From contig NZ_CP042806.1 of assembly GCF_008000815.1 (NCBI RefSeq), forward strand, positions 2,232,001 through 2,296,000: 64,000 nt of DNA. The letters are read 5' to 3'. Shown piece after piece: positions 25,752-34,574 of the stretch. How positions within the stretch are numbered: the first letter of the stretch is position 1; every line of letters starts with the position of its first letter. A program made the position numbers and the translations under genes. Below the pieces are notes generated by a model that saw only the letters and a program-made list of their open reading frames with translations, was not told where the DNA came from and searched no databases. The DNA is from Terriglobus albidus (GTDB lineage: Bacteria > Acidobacteriota > Terriglobia > Terriglobales > Acidobacteriaceae).

Positions 25752-26993
25752 ATGAGTTCTCTGAAGTCCAGAAAACCGAATGCACGGCAGACCCATGGAG
25801 TGCGCCAGATCGATCTGGCGTCGTTCCAGCCTGCCTCCAGCGAGATGGCTCGCGATATCAATCGCGATATCATCCTCGAGCTCATTCGTTTTAAGCAGCC
25901 GCTGGCGCGTGCGGATCTGTCGCGTTTCTCCGGTCTGCGCCCGAGCACGGTTTCGGCGATTGTCGAGCAGTTGATCCAGGAGAACTGGGTGCAGGAGGGT
26001 GCGGTTATCAAGCCCGCGCGCGGGCGACCCTCGACCATGCTTTCGGTCAACAGCGACAAGGTGACGCTGGCGCTTGATCTGCGTCCGGACCGCGCCATCC
26101 TTGCCGTGGCCGACCTGAGCGGCCGCTTCCTGTCTCGCGAGACCATTACGACCTCGTCGGATCTGAAGAAGACGGTGGCGCAGATTGGTAAGCGGATGCG
26201 GGCATTGCGCGACGAGCACTCCACCAAGTCGTTTGAGGGGATTGGGGTTAGTCTGCCGGGCCGCGTCCAGCCGGCGACCCAGCGTGTGCTGCTGGCGCCG
26301 AATATGCACTGGCATGAGTTCGATCTGAAGAAGGCGCTGGAAGATGTTTCAGGCCTGCAGGTAGAGATCGACAACGACGCCAACGTCTGCCTGATCTCAG
26401 AGCTTTGGTTTGGCCGGCTGCAGGGCGCCAGGGATGTCGTGCTGGTTGCCGTGGCCGAAGGTGTCGGCGCGGCCATTCTTACCGGCGGGCACATGCACTC
26501 CGGGTACAACGGTATGGCTGGCGAGTTCGGACACGTCTCGATCGACCCCAATGGACCGCTGTGTCAGTGCGGGCAGAAGGGCTGCTGGGAGATGGTAGCG
26601 TCCTCGCGTGCAGCCATTCGAAGCTTCAACGAGACCAGCCGCCGCAAGGTGAAGGACATCTATGAACTGCTGCAGCTCAGCGAAGAAGGCGATGAGAGTG
26701 CCATTGAAGCGCTCACCGAGCAGGCTCGCGCCCTTGGCCGGGGGTTGCGGCTGATCACGACCAGCATCTCCCCGGAGCTGATTCTGGTTGTGGGCGATAT
26801 CACTGCCTCGTGGGATCGTTTTGGCCCCGTCGTTGCCCAGGAGCTGGCGGCATCCATGCTCGCTGGCCCCCCGCCGTTACTGCGCGCCGCGGGTGATGCA
26901 GAGCTGGCCCGCCTGAGCGGCAGCGCGGCGATGTTGATGCAGCGCCACGTCTCGTACCACCGTTCGACACACGACGCATCCCGCAGGTCCTGA
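25752..26993 (+). CDS. ROK-family transcriptional repressor (XylR-like)
   Basis: 413 residues from ATG 25752. N-terminal winged helix (about 35-90: NRDIILELIRFKQPLARADL, RPSTVSAIVEQL) followed by a ROK sugar-kinase-like domain with EIDNDANVCLISELWFG, GVGAAILTGGHMHSG, GEFGHVSIDPNGP and the zinc cluster CQCGQKGCWE. The ATP-site residues of active ROK kinases look incomplete, as expected for a regulator. It stands between the oxidative operon and xylBA; with xylulokinase and xylose isomerase just downstream it is a good XylR-type repressor candidate. The three AT-rich elements at the promoters at 16.3, 19.8 and 27.0 kb are its possible targets. Confidence 0.9.
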   Translation: MSSLKSRKPNARQTHGVRQIDLASFQPASSEMARDINRDIILELIRFKQPLARADLSRFSGLRPSTVSAIVEQLIQENWVQEGAVIKPARGRPSTMLSVNSDKVTLALDLRPDRAILAVADLSGRFLSRETITTSSDLKKTVAQIGKRMRALRDEHSTKSFEGIGVSLPGRVQPATQRVLLAPNMHWHEFDLKKALEDVSGLQVEIDNDANVCLISELWFGRLQGARDVVLVAVAEGVGAAILTGGHMHSGYNGMAGEFGHVSIDPNGPLCQCGQKGCWEMVASSRAAIRSFNETSRRKVKDIYELLQLSEEGDESAIEALTEQARALGRGLRLITTSISPELILVVGDITASWDRFGPVVAQELAASMLAGPPPLLRAAGDAELARLSGSAAMLMQRHVSYHRSTHDASRRS

Positions 26994-27011
26994 TTCCGAA
27001 AACGGTTTTCA

Positions 27012-27058
27012 TTGACCATCGAAAGAACATGTTGATATATTTTTGGACGGAAAATAAA
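27012..27058 (+). promoter_or_regulatory. Promoter and candidate ROK operator 3 upstream of xylB
   Basis: TTGACC (27012-27017), 18-bp spacer, TATATT (27036-27041), overlapped by TATTTTTGGACGGAAAATAA (27038 onward). The latter has inverted arms TATTTT/AAAATA and shares CGGAAAATAAA with the element at 19781. Confidence 0.55.
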
Positions 27059-27122
27059 GAAACTGCGGCCCCTTCACAGCCTCCTTTCTTTAGAACTTTA
27101 AGCCAGATGGGAGCTCTGATTT

Positions 27123-28604
27123 ATGTACTTGGGAATTGATTGCGGGACCCAGGGTACAAAGGCACTTCTCATCACCGAGGCGGGCGCAGTCCGTGGTCGC
27201 GGATATGCCAGGCATCAGTTGATTGAGCGTGCCAGCGGGGCTCGCGAGCAGGACCCGCAGTGGTGGGTCGATGCCTTGCGCACCAGCGTGACGCAGGCGG
27301 TGAGCCATCATGGCGCCGAGGTTTTGGCACTGGGCGTAAGCGGACAGCAGCACGGCCTGGTGGTTCTGGATGAAGCGAAGCAGGTGATCCGTCCCGCGAA
27401 ACTGTGGAATGACACCGAAACCGCTCCGCAGAACGCCGCCTTGATTGAACGGCTGGGCGGAAAGAGCGCCATGATGGAGCGCTTCGGTATTCTGCCGATG
27501 ACCGGCTATACCGTCTCGAAGCTGTTGTGGATCAAAGAGAACGAGCCCGAGAACTTTGCCCGTATCCGCCATATCCTGCTGCCACATGAGTATTTGAACT
27601 TCTGGCTGACCGGACAGATGTATGCCGAGTACGGCGACGCCTCCGGTACGGCCTTCTTCGACATCCGGACGCGGGAATGGGTTCGCGAGATTCTGGATGA
27701 GATCGATGGAGGTACCGGCCAGCTTGCGGCAGCCCTGCCTCCGCTGCTGAAGGTTGACCAGATTGTCGGTGCGGTTCGCCCCGAGGTCGCGGCTGAGCTT
27801 GGACTTTCACCGCAGTGCGTTGTCTCCTCCGGCGGTGGCGACAACATGATGGGCGCCATCGGAACCGGCAATGTGCGCCCTGGGATTGTGACGCTGAGCC
27901 TGGGCACCTCTTCGACGGTCTATTCGTTCCTGGAGAAGCCGTTAGCCAGCGTGGATCCGAGCGTTGCTCCGTTCTGCTCCTCCTCGGGTGGATGGTTGCC
28001 GCTGGTCTGCACCATGAATGCCACCAACGTGGTGACGCAGACTCTGCATGTGCTGGGCAAGGGCGTGGAAGATATAGATCCGATTCTGGCCTCGACCAAT
28101 CCTGGTGCGGACGGAATTACCTTCCTGCCCTTCCTGAACGGTGAGCGTACGCCCGACCTTCCGACGGCACAGGGCAGCATGCATGGTGTGACGGCCACGA
28201 ACTTCAGCGCCGGCAACCTGTTGCGCAGCGTGATTGAGGGCGTGACCTTCGGTGTGCTGAATGGCCTGGAGCTGATTCTGCAGGGCCAGCCTGCCAGCAA
28301 GATTCAAGTGATTGGAGGCGGTTCGCGCTCAGCGGAGTGGAGGCAGATGATTGCCGATGCCACCGGCGCGGTGATCCAGGTACCGATTGAAGAAGAGGCC
28401 GGCTGCCTTGGGGCGGCGATTCAGGCCATGTATGCCTATAAGAGCCAGCAGGAAACTCCGGTGACTTTTGCTGTGCTCTCCGAGCGCCTTGTCAGCGTCG
28501 ATGAGGAGAAGACAGCTCACCCCCGGGCGGAGAAGCGTCCCGCCTATCGTGCGGCGCAGGACCGCTACAACGCTGTACTCAAAGCTCAGTTTCCGAACCT
28601 ATGA
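27123..28604 (+). CDS. xylB: Xylulokinase
   Basis: FGGY-family sugar kinase, 493 residues, phosphorylating D-xylulose to xylulose-5-phosphate in the cytoplasm. N-terminal YLGIDCGTQGTKALLI (phosphate-binding loop), VSGQQHGLVVLD (the xylulokinase QQHG signature), NDTETAPQNA, the C-terminal ATPase motif GGGDNMMGAIGTGNV, FLPFLNGERTPDLP, and VIGGGSRSAEWRQMIAD. Length and motifs fit XylB better than glycerol, ribulose or gluconate kinases. It starts 65-110 bp downstream of the promoter/operator at 27012-27058 and is followed 18 bp later by xylA in the same transcript, so both are probably under the adjacent ROK repressor. Confidence 0.94.
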   Translation: MYLGIDCGTQGTKALLITEAGAVRGRGYARHQLIERASGAREQDPQWWVDALRTSVTQAVSHHGAEVLALGVSGQQHGLVVLDEAKQVIRPAKLWNDTETAPQNAALIERLGGKSAMMERFGILPMTGYTVSKLLWIKENEPENFARIRHILLPHEYLNFWLTGQMYAEYGDASGTAFFDIRTREWVREILDEIDGGTGQLAAALPPLLKVDQIVGAVRPEVAAELGLSPQCVVSSGGGDNMMGAIGTGNVRPGIVTLSLGTSSTVYSFLEKPLASVDPSVAPFCSSSGGWLPLVCTMNATNVVTQTLHVLGKGVEDIDPILASTNPGADGITFLPFLNGERTPDLPTAQGSMHGVTATNFSAGNLLRSVIEGVTFGVLNGLELILQGQPASKIQVIGGGSRSAEWRQMIADATGAVIQVPIEEEAGCLGAAIQAMYAYKSQQETPVTFAVLSERLVSVDEEKTAHPRAEKRPAYRAAQDRYNAVLKAQFPNL

Positions 28605-28622
28605 TCCAGATTGGAGAACCAC

Positions 28623-29954
28623 TTGTCTGAAACTATCTTCAGCAACTTTCCTAAGGTGAAGTTTGAAGGTGCCGCGAGCACCAATCCCCTGGCCTATCAG
28701 TACTACGACGCCGACCGCGTCGTGCTGGGCAAGCCGCTGCGCGAGCATCTTCGTTTCGCCGTGGCCTACTGGCACTCGTTCGCGATGACGGGAAGCGATC
28801 CCTTTGGCGGGCCTACGATTCATCGTCCATGGACGGCAGCGGGTGATCCCATTGCTTTGGCGAAGCTGAAGGCCGATGCCGCGTTCGACTTCTTCCGCGT
28901 GCTCGATGTGCCGTTCTACTGCTTCCACGATGCCGATATCGCCCCCGCGGAGGAGACGCTTGCCGGCACGCTGAAGAACCTGCACACCATCGTCGACTAC
29001 CTGGGCGAGAAGATGAGCTCGTCGAAGACGAAACTGCTGTGGGGAACCGCGAACCTGTTCTCGCATCCGCGCTTCATGGCCGGCGCTTCCACCAATCCTG
29101 ATCCCGAGGTCTTTGCCTGGTGCGCTACCACGGTGAAGCACTGCATGGACGCGACCATGAAGCTCGGCGGCGCGAACTACGTTCTGTGGGGCGGACGCGA
29201 GGGCTATGAGACACTGCTGAACACCGACATGAAGCAGGAGCTGGAGCAGATGGGCCGCTTCCTCTCGCTGGTAGTCGACTACAAGCACAAGATCGGCTTC
29301 AAAGGCCAGATTCTGGTCGAGCCGAAGCCGAAGGAACCCACCTCGCACCAGTACGATTTCGACACGGCGACGGTCTACGGCTTCCTGAAACGCTTCGGTC
29401 TGGAGAACGAAGTGCGTGTGAACCTCGAAGCTAACCACGCTACGCTGGCCGGGCACACTTTCGAGCATGAGATTGCGACCGCGGGCGCCTTCGGCATCCT
29501 GGGCTCGCTGGACATCAACCGCGGCGATGCGCTGCTGGGCTGGGATACTGACCAGTTCCCGAACGATCTGTGGAGCATGACCATGTCGATGTACCAGGTC
29601 ATCAAGGCCGGTGGTCTTGGCGTGGGCGGATGCAACTTCGACGCGAAGGTCCGCCGCCAGAGCTTCACGGCCGAGGACCTGGTGTATGCGCATGTCGGTG
29701 GTATGGACCTGTGCGCCCGCTCCTTCCTGACAGCCGCGAAGCTGATCGAAGAGGGCGAGTACGACGCCATCCTCACCGAGCGCTATGCCGGCTGGAAGAG
29801 TCCGGAGGCGCAGGCCATGTTCAACGGCAAGCTCTCCCTGGAGGAGATTGCGGCCAAGGCGGAGAAGGACGCGATTCAGCCTCAGCCTCGTTCGGGGCGT
29901 CAGGAGAAGATCGAAAACCTGCTCGCCCGCAAGATCTACCGCGACCTGCAGTAG
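28623..29954 (+). CDS. xylA: Xylose isomerase
   Basis: 443 residues. Converts D-xylose to D-xylulose in the cytoplasm with two divalent metals. Start chosen as TTG 28623 because GGAG lies six bases upstream, giving [12 protein letters not shown]; a TTG at 28611 lacks a ribosome site. Class II xylose isomerase landmarks: [27 protein letters not shown]-type strand [10 protein letters not shown] with the catalytic His, [57 protein letters not shown] and [10 protein letters not shown]. All metal ligands (Glu, Glu, His, Asp) appear present. A strong terminator follows. Confidence 0.96.
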   Translation: MSETIFSNFPKVKFEGAASTNPLAYQYYDADRVVLGKPLREHLRFAVAYWHSFAMTGSDPFGGPTIHRPWTAAGDPIALAKLKADAAFDFFRVLDVPFYCFHDADIAPAEETLAGTLKNLHTIVDYLGEKMSSSKTKLLWGTANLFSHPRFMAGASTNPDPEVFAWCATTVKHCMDATMKLGGANYVLWGGREGYETLLNTDMKQELEQMGRFLSLVVDYKHKIGFKGQILVEPKPKEPTSHQYDFDTATVYGFLKRFGLENEVRVNLEANHATLAGHTFEHEIATAGAFGILGSLDINRGDALLGWDTDQFPNDLWSMTMSMYQVIKAGGLGVGGCNFDAKVRRQSFTAEDLVYAHVGGMDLCARSFLTAAKLIEEGEYDAILTERYAGWKSPEAQAMFNGKLSLEEIAAKAEKDAIQPQPRSGRQEKIENLLARKIYRDLQ

Positions 29955-29980
29955 ATTTTCGTAACGCTTCTGAAGTGCAC

Positions 29981-30020
29981 AAAAAGGCCGTGATGTCAGG
30001 AAAGACATCGCGGCCTTTTT
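29981..30020 (+). terminator. Intrinsic terminator after xylBA
   Basis: 17-bp stem (5' arm AAAAAGGCCGTGATGTC, one G-T pair), loop AGGAAA, ending in a T-tract. Confidence 0.92.
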
Positions 30021-30162
30021 TATTGCAAGTCGATGAATTGCCTGACCTGCGCGGGGAAGAAGACGGCCTGCGTCGGTTCGAGACAAGACAAAAGTACCGT
30101 TGGCTCTGTACACTGTCGGTCCGCCAGTAAAACCTTTCGATTTTGACGTACGGAGATGATCC

Positions 30163-31518
30163 ATGGCCACTTCGCAGACCGACCGCCGCGAGTTCCTCAA
30201 GCTTTCCACTGCCGCGCTAGCCACCTCTGCGCTCTCGATGAACGCCCGCAGCTATGCTGCCGTCGTCGGAGCCAACGACCGTGTCCGCACCGCCGTGGTC
30301 GGCTGCGGCGACCGTATGCGGCAGGCTCTGATTCCTGCCTTTCAGGCCTGTAAGCAGGAGAACAACTTCGAGTTCGTCGCAGTATCTGACATCTGGTCAA
30401 TGCGCCGCGAATCGGGCCAGGCGCTGCTGAAGAAGCTCTCCGGCGGAGACATCGCCATCTGCCGTAACAACGACGAGCTGTACTCGCGCAAGGACGTGGA
30501 TGCGGTTCTGATTGCCACCGCCGACTTCCAGCACGCACAGCACGGTATTGAAGCTGTGAAGGCCGGCCGTGATGCCTATTGCGAAAAGCCGACGGCGGAC
30601 ATGATGTCAGACGCGCGCGATCTGCTGAAGGCCGTAAAGGAAAGCGGACGGGTCTTCCAGGTGGGAACGCAGCGCCGGTCAACGCCCGCGTATCAGAAGG
30701 CATATGAGTACATCCGCTCCGGTAAGTTCGGCGACATCAACATGGTGGAGATGACCTGGAACGTTAATCAGCCGGGCCGCTGGCGGCGTCCTGATGTTGT
30801 GCCGTTGCTGAAAGAGGAAGACACGGATTGGAAGCGCTACCTGCTGAACCGCCCGTATGAGCCGTTCGATGCGCGTAAGTATCTCGAGTTCCGTCTCTTC
30901 TGGCCGTTCTCCTCGGGTATTCCCGACCAGTGGCTGGTCCACCAGATCGACACCGTGCACTGGTTCTCCGGCCATCCGCATCCTCGCTCAGTCGTCGCCA
31001 ACGGAGGCATCTATCAGTGGCATGACGGCCGCCGTAACTGGGATACGTTTACCGCGGTCTTCGACTACGGCCCGCAGGATGATCCGAAGAAGGGCTTCCA
31101 GGTGCTGTACTCGTCTCGGCAGACGAATTCGGCCGGCGGTATCAAGGAGATCTACTACTCCAACGGCGGCAGCTTGAACATGGATACGCAGGAGGTAACG
31201 CCGGATGGCGGCCTCACCACGAAGGCGGCTGCGGAGATGAAGATGCCGGCCAACCAACTGCCGAAGTTCTCGCTGGCTGAGAAGGCAGAGAAGGTTTCAA
31301 CCGATGCGAACACCGGCGGCGACCCGATGACGACGGCCAACATGCATAACTGGATGGAGTGTGTGCGCAGCCGCAAGACGCCGAATGCCAGCATTGAGGC
31401 CGGCTATTCGCACTCGATCGCGCTGTGCATGTGCATTGCGGCGATGCAGACCGGGCAGAAGGTGACCTTCAACGACAAGACGCAGCAGATCATCGCCGGA
31501 GGCAAGGTCTATGCGTAA
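30163..31518 (+). CDS. TAT-exported Gfo/Idh/MocA-family oxidoreductase
   Basis: 451 residues. The N-terminus carries a twin-arginine signal (DRREFLKLSTAALATSALS), so the folded enzyme with its bound cofactor is exported to the periplasm. Dinucleotide-binding strand VRTAVVGCGDRMRQALIPAF, DAVLIATADFQHAQHGIEA, the CEKPTADM motif with the catalytic-lysine position, and the C-terminal domain with WLVHQIDTVHWFSGHPHP. Periplasmic members of this family use a tightly held NAD(P) to oxidise glycosides to 3-keto-glycosides or hydrolyse glycosides by a redox mechanism (GH109 type). Its stop overlaps the DUF6807 gene start by 8 bp. Context supports a keto-glycoside role; substrate not established. Confidence 0.9.
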   Translation: MATSQTDRREFLKLSTAALATSALSMNARSYAAVVGANDRVRTAVVGCGDRMRQALIPAFQACKQENNFEFVAVSDIWSMRRESGQALLKKLSGGDIAICRNNDELYSRKDVDAVLIATADFQHAQHGIEAVKAGRDAYCEKPTADMMSDARDLLKAVKESGRVFQVGTQRRSTPAYQKAYEYIRSGKFGDINMVEMTWNVNQPGRWRRPDVVPLLKEEDTDWKRYLLNRPYEPFDARKYLEFRLFWPFSSGIPDQWLVHQIDTVHWFSGHPHPRSVVANGGIYQWHDGRRNWDTFTAVFDYGPQDDPKKGFQVLYSSRQTNSAGGIKEIYYSNGGSLNMDTQEVTPDGGLTTKAAAEMKMPANQLPKFSLAEKAEKVSTDANTGGDPMTTANMHNWMECVRSRKTPNASIEAGYSHSIALCMCIAAMQTGQKVTFNDKTQQIIAGGKVYA

Positions 31519-32536
31519 GTTGTTGGCAGCGGCTATGGTTCTGCTTCCACTTACTTCGGTTGCGCAGATGGTTAAAGTAACTCCGGTAGAGAGCGAACGC
31601 CGCATCGATGTCACTGTCGACGGCAAGCCCTTTACCAGCTATATGTGGCCCACCACGCTGGAGAAGCCGGTGTTATATCCGCTGACGGCTCCGGACGGCA
31701 CCATCGTGACTCGCGGATATCCGCTGAAGCCTCAGAAGAACGAGCGCACTGATCATCCGCATCACGCTGGTCTGTGGTTCAACTACGGCAATGTCAACGG
31801 ATTCGACTTCTGGAATAACTCTGACGCTATCAAGCCGGAGCAGAAGCCGAAGATGGGCTCGGTGCATCACACGAAGGTCGTTAGTACGCATAGCGGCCAG
31901 GGGAAGGGCGACCTCACGGTCGAGTCTGTCTGGACCAATGGAGCAGGGCAGGATGTACTGCGGGAGACGACGCAGTATGTCTTCGGTGTAAAGAACGGTG
32001 TCCGCTACATTGATCGCATCGGCAAGCTGACTGCGCTGGAGAAGATCACCTTCAACGACGATAAGGAAGGCGTGCTGGGCATCCGCGTGGCGCGCTGGCT
32101 CGAGTCGCCGACGGAAAAGGGTGGAACCTTCCTGGACGCCAGCGGAAATCCGACGCAGGTGGCTGCAGTGGATAACTCCATCGCGACCGGTGTGTATCTG
32201 ACCAGCGAAGGCATCGAGGGCGATAAGGTATGGTCGACCCGTGGCCGCTGGTGTGTACTGGGCGGACATACTCCGGAAGGCAAGAAGGAAGCGATTGCCA
32301 TCATCGATAACCCGAAGAACCCGGGATACCCCACCTACTGGCATGCACGCGGCTATGGGTTGTTCGCGGCGAATCCACTGGGAGCGCATATCTTCAATCC
32401 CAAGGCGGAGCCCTTCAATTACACAGTAGAGAAGGGAAAGACCGTCACATTTATCTATCGTGTTCTGATCTCATCCTCGCCTCTAACCTCGGATGAGATG
32501 AACCACGAAGCCGATGCATTTGCGAAACAGTACTAA
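31511..32536 (+). CDS. Secreted DUF6807 (PmoA-like) protein
   Basis: 341 residues with a short export signal (LLAAAMVLLPLTSVAQ). Landmarks of DUF6807, formerly labelled PmoA family: PFTSYMWPTTLEKPVLYPL, DHPHHAGLWFNYGNVNGFDF and NNPGYPTYWHARGYGLFAAN-like end region (here NPKNPGYPTYWHARGYGLF). The conserved His-rich DHPHHAG suggests a metal or catalytic site. The old methane-oxygenase name is not supported by function; such proteins co-occur with TAT Gfo/Idh/MocA enzymes and DUF1080 in Bacteroidetes, Planctomycetes and Acidobacteria glycoside loci. Overlap with the upstream oxidoreductase shows a two-gene operon ended by a strong terminator. Confidence 0.85.
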   Translation: MRKLLAAAMVLLPLTSVAQMVKVTPVESERRIDVTVDGKPFTSYMWPTTLEKPVLYPLTAPDGTIVTRGYPLKPQKNERTDHPHHAGLWFNYGNVNGFDFWNNSDAIKPEQKPKMGSVHHTKVVSTHSGQGKGDLTVESVWTNGAGQDVLRETTQYVFGVKNGVRYIDRIGKLTALEKITFNDDKEGVLGIRVARWLESPTEKGGTFLDASGNPTQVAAVDNSIATGVYLTSEGIEGDKVWSTRGRWCVLGGHTPEGKKEAIAIIDNPKNPGYPTYWHARGYGLFAANPLGAHIFNPKAEPFNYTVEKGKTVTFIYRVLISSSPLTSDEMNHEADAFAKQY

Positions 32537-32549
32537 ATAGCTATAACGA

Positions 32550-32587
32550 ACAAAGGCCGTGAAGGAATAAACCTTCGCGGCCTTTGT
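32550..32587 (+). terminator. Intrinsic terminator after the DUF6807 gene
   Basis: 16-bp stem (5' arm ACAAAGGCCGTGAAGG, one T-G pair) with AATAAA loop and a trailing TTTGT. Confidence 0.9.
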
Positions 32588-32619
32588 CTTTGCTTATAAC
32601 CCATACACCAGGGTGCCCC

Positions 32620-33996
32620 TCGATAAGGAAGAAGACTGTGTCAAGGGTAAAAAGAGCGTACGTCATTATTCGATGCGAGAGCACCGTTTGAGAGTCCAGA
32701 GGCAAGGGGTTAGAGGACCGGTGTCTTCTGGGGTAACTCAACGCTGCATCACATCTCTGTGGGGCCTAGCCCCACCAACCATCGATTCGACCGTATGAAA
32801 CAGGCCATGATGCTTCTATGCGGACATCCAGCCTGTGCTGGATGCGAGAGCGCTCACTCAACGTCACGACCATGGATGGCCAGGGGCACCCCCGAGCTGC
32901 TCTCGATATGGGCGATCTCTGGATACGGTTTATTCAGCCTGAGCATCCAGTAGAGCCGCACTGCTAACTTCCTTGCTGCCGCCACCTTGGCCACTGCTTT
33001 CGGCTTGTGGTGGCAGCGAGCCTGATACTGCTTTCGAAATCCTTCATCCAGCCGGCAGGCCGTCTGAGCTGCTTCGACCAGCAACTGGCGCATGAACCGG
33101 TTGCCCTGCTTGCTGATGGCTCCCAGTTTGCGCTTGCCGCCCGAGGTGTATTCGCTGGGGATCAGGCCCAGATAGCTGGCGACCTTCCCGCTGTACTCGA
33201 ACCGGCTCACATCGCCGATCGTCAGTACGAAGGCCATCGCCGTGATCGGACCCACTCCCGGCTGGCTCATCAACAGCTCCGCCTTCGCATCCTCCCTGGC
33301 CGCCTGCACGACTGCCTCATCCAGCTCCTTGATCTGCTGATCCAGACCCTTCATCAGCTCCAGCAGATCCTTCCGTCGACGAGCACTCCAGCCCTCCAGG
33401 GGAAGCTTTTCCAACTCAGCCCTCCCCCGAACGCTCCACAGCCGCGACTGCTTCTGTACGCCACGGTTCATCGCCAGGTGCTGCAGCCCGTTCTTCACCC
33501 GGGTCCGGATCTCCACCAGCTTGTGACGGTGGATCAGCAGCTGACGAAGATCCCGCTGCTCGGCTGAAGGCGTCCACAACCGTGGAAACCGGTCCTCCAC
33601 CAGCAGCTTCAGGATATGGTCCGCATCCCGGCGGTCCGTCTTCTGCTTCCGTACATAGCTGGCTCGGATCTTCGCCGCATCTCCGACCCACACCGTGTGA
33701 CCCAGACTGCCTAGCAGATCAATAAACCACTGCGCGTTGCCGCACGACTCGATTCCTACAAGCGCTCCCGGAGACAGAGACCGGTAGAACCGTTCCGCCT
33801 CCCCATCACCGTTGACTAGCTTCGCTTCCCGGTACTCGCCAGTCTCCTGATCTAAAAATGAAACCTGCTGCCACTGCGGATGGAAATCACAACCTACAAT
33901 CTGCATAAGAAGGCTTCTCCTGATCTTCCCGATAGGTCAGTCCTCTAACCCTTACCTATCTCGATCTTCGCTGAAGCCTTCTTCCTTATCCCATCA
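32620..33996 (-). mobile_element. IS110 family, IS1111-group element, copy 1
   Basis: 1377 bp on the minus strand. Ends set by comparison with the two other copies and uninterrupted repeats: left end TGATGGG then subterminal inverted repeat ATAAGGAAGAAG, right end CTTCTTCCTTAT then CGA. Seven bases outside the left and three outside the right inverted repeat is the layout described for the IS1111 group. No target duplication. It splits a hairpin repeat whose halves are at 32601-32619 and 33997-34016. One base shorter than the other copies (a C in the right-end C-run). Confidence 0.92.
32854..33906 (-). CDS. IS110-family transposase (DEDD), copy 1
   Basis: 350 residues. N-terminal RuvC-like DEDD domain (MQIVGCDFHPQWQ, GALVGIESCGNAQWF, KQKTDRRDADHILKLL) and C-terminal transposase-20 domain with MSQPGVGPITAMAF and SYLGLIPSEYTSGGKRKLG, holding the conserved serine used by this family for recombination. 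Differs from the other two copies at four residues (A-E-Q, RRKDLL, ARKLA, NKPYPE), so it is the older or separately acquired insertion. Appears intact. Confidence 0.95.
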   Translation of the reverse strand: MQIVGCDFHPQWQQVSFLDQETGEYREAKLVNGDGEAERFYRSLSPGALVGIESCGNAQWFIDLLGSLGHTVWVGDAAKIRASYVRKQKTDRRDADHILKLLVEDRFPRLWTPSAEQRDLRQLLIHRHKLVEIRTRVKNGLQHLAMNRGVQKQSRLWSVRGRAELEKLPLEGWSARRRKDLLELMKGLDQQIKELDEAVVQAAREDAKAELLMSQPGVGPITAMAFVLTIGDVSRFEYSGKVASYLGLIPSEYTSGGKRKLGAISKQGNRFMRQLLVEAAQTACRLDEGFRKQYQARCHHKPKAVAKVAAARKLAVRLYWMLRLNKPYPEIAHIESSSGVPLAIHGRDVE

Positions 33997-34086
33997 ATGT
34001 CCCTAGGGGACATGGGTTATTCGAGCGAAGCTCGAATTGCTTTTTTGTCATTTCGCAGCGACCAACGGGAGCGGAGAAATCTGCTT
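33997..34086 (-). repeat. Composite hairpin repeat, left part (interrupted by IS copy 1)
   Basis: Read on the minus strand: module A (AGCAGATTTCTCCGC.. GCTGCGAAATGACAAAA, 34047-34086), hairpin 1 (ATTCGAGC-GAA-GCTCGAAT, 34019-34037), then hairpin 2 (arms ATGTCCC/GGGACAT, 33997-34013), cut by the IS. The remainder GGGGCACCC.. is at 32601-32619. Confidence 0.75.
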
Positions 34087-34186
34087 TTCTCCCGGCGATA
34101 GACAAAATCTCAGGGACACTACTTTCCCACGCCGGTATTGGGCGGGAAGGAATGGGTTGAGAAGCAGCGTGGATTCAAGGTCCAAG

Positions 34187-34226
34187 CTGATTTCTCCGCC
34201 GCGCTGCGAAATGACAAACAAGAATG
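34187..34226 (+). repeat. Module A of the composite repeat, plus orientation
   Basis: GCTGATTTCTCCGCCGCGCT followed by GCGAAATGACAAACAAG. With the inverted copy at 34047-34086 it brackets about 100 bp without a gene. The rest of 34087-34574 holds no other structure I can support. Confidence 0.65.
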
Positions 34227-34574
34227 ACGTTCCCGTCTGTTCTGTGCACCCAGCCACTTTGCCAGCGTGGCGCCGGTTGCCGCATCCATCGCAATAAACA
34301 GGGAATATGGTGCACTGTCGCAAAACCGAACAGCACTAAAGAATTTGTGAACTTGACAATCCACAAGCCAAGACGAGAGTCTAAGGCCACAACACAAAAA
34401 TAAACCAAGTTTTTTCTTTTTCCCAGGTCCTGCTTGTCTGGAGGACTGTTCTTGATCTGCCTACAACTCGTTTCTTTCCTGCTGCGCTCTTTTCTTCGCG
34501 AGAGCTCTGATGTAGTGACTTCTTGCCGATCCGGCCTGTCCATCGGAACGACGAGCTCTATACCACGGCGTTCA

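Noticed and set aside
28599-30224. 541-residue minus-strand frame opposite xylA
   Set aside because: Antisense shadow of xylose isomerase, whose catalytic motifs are all on the plus strand.
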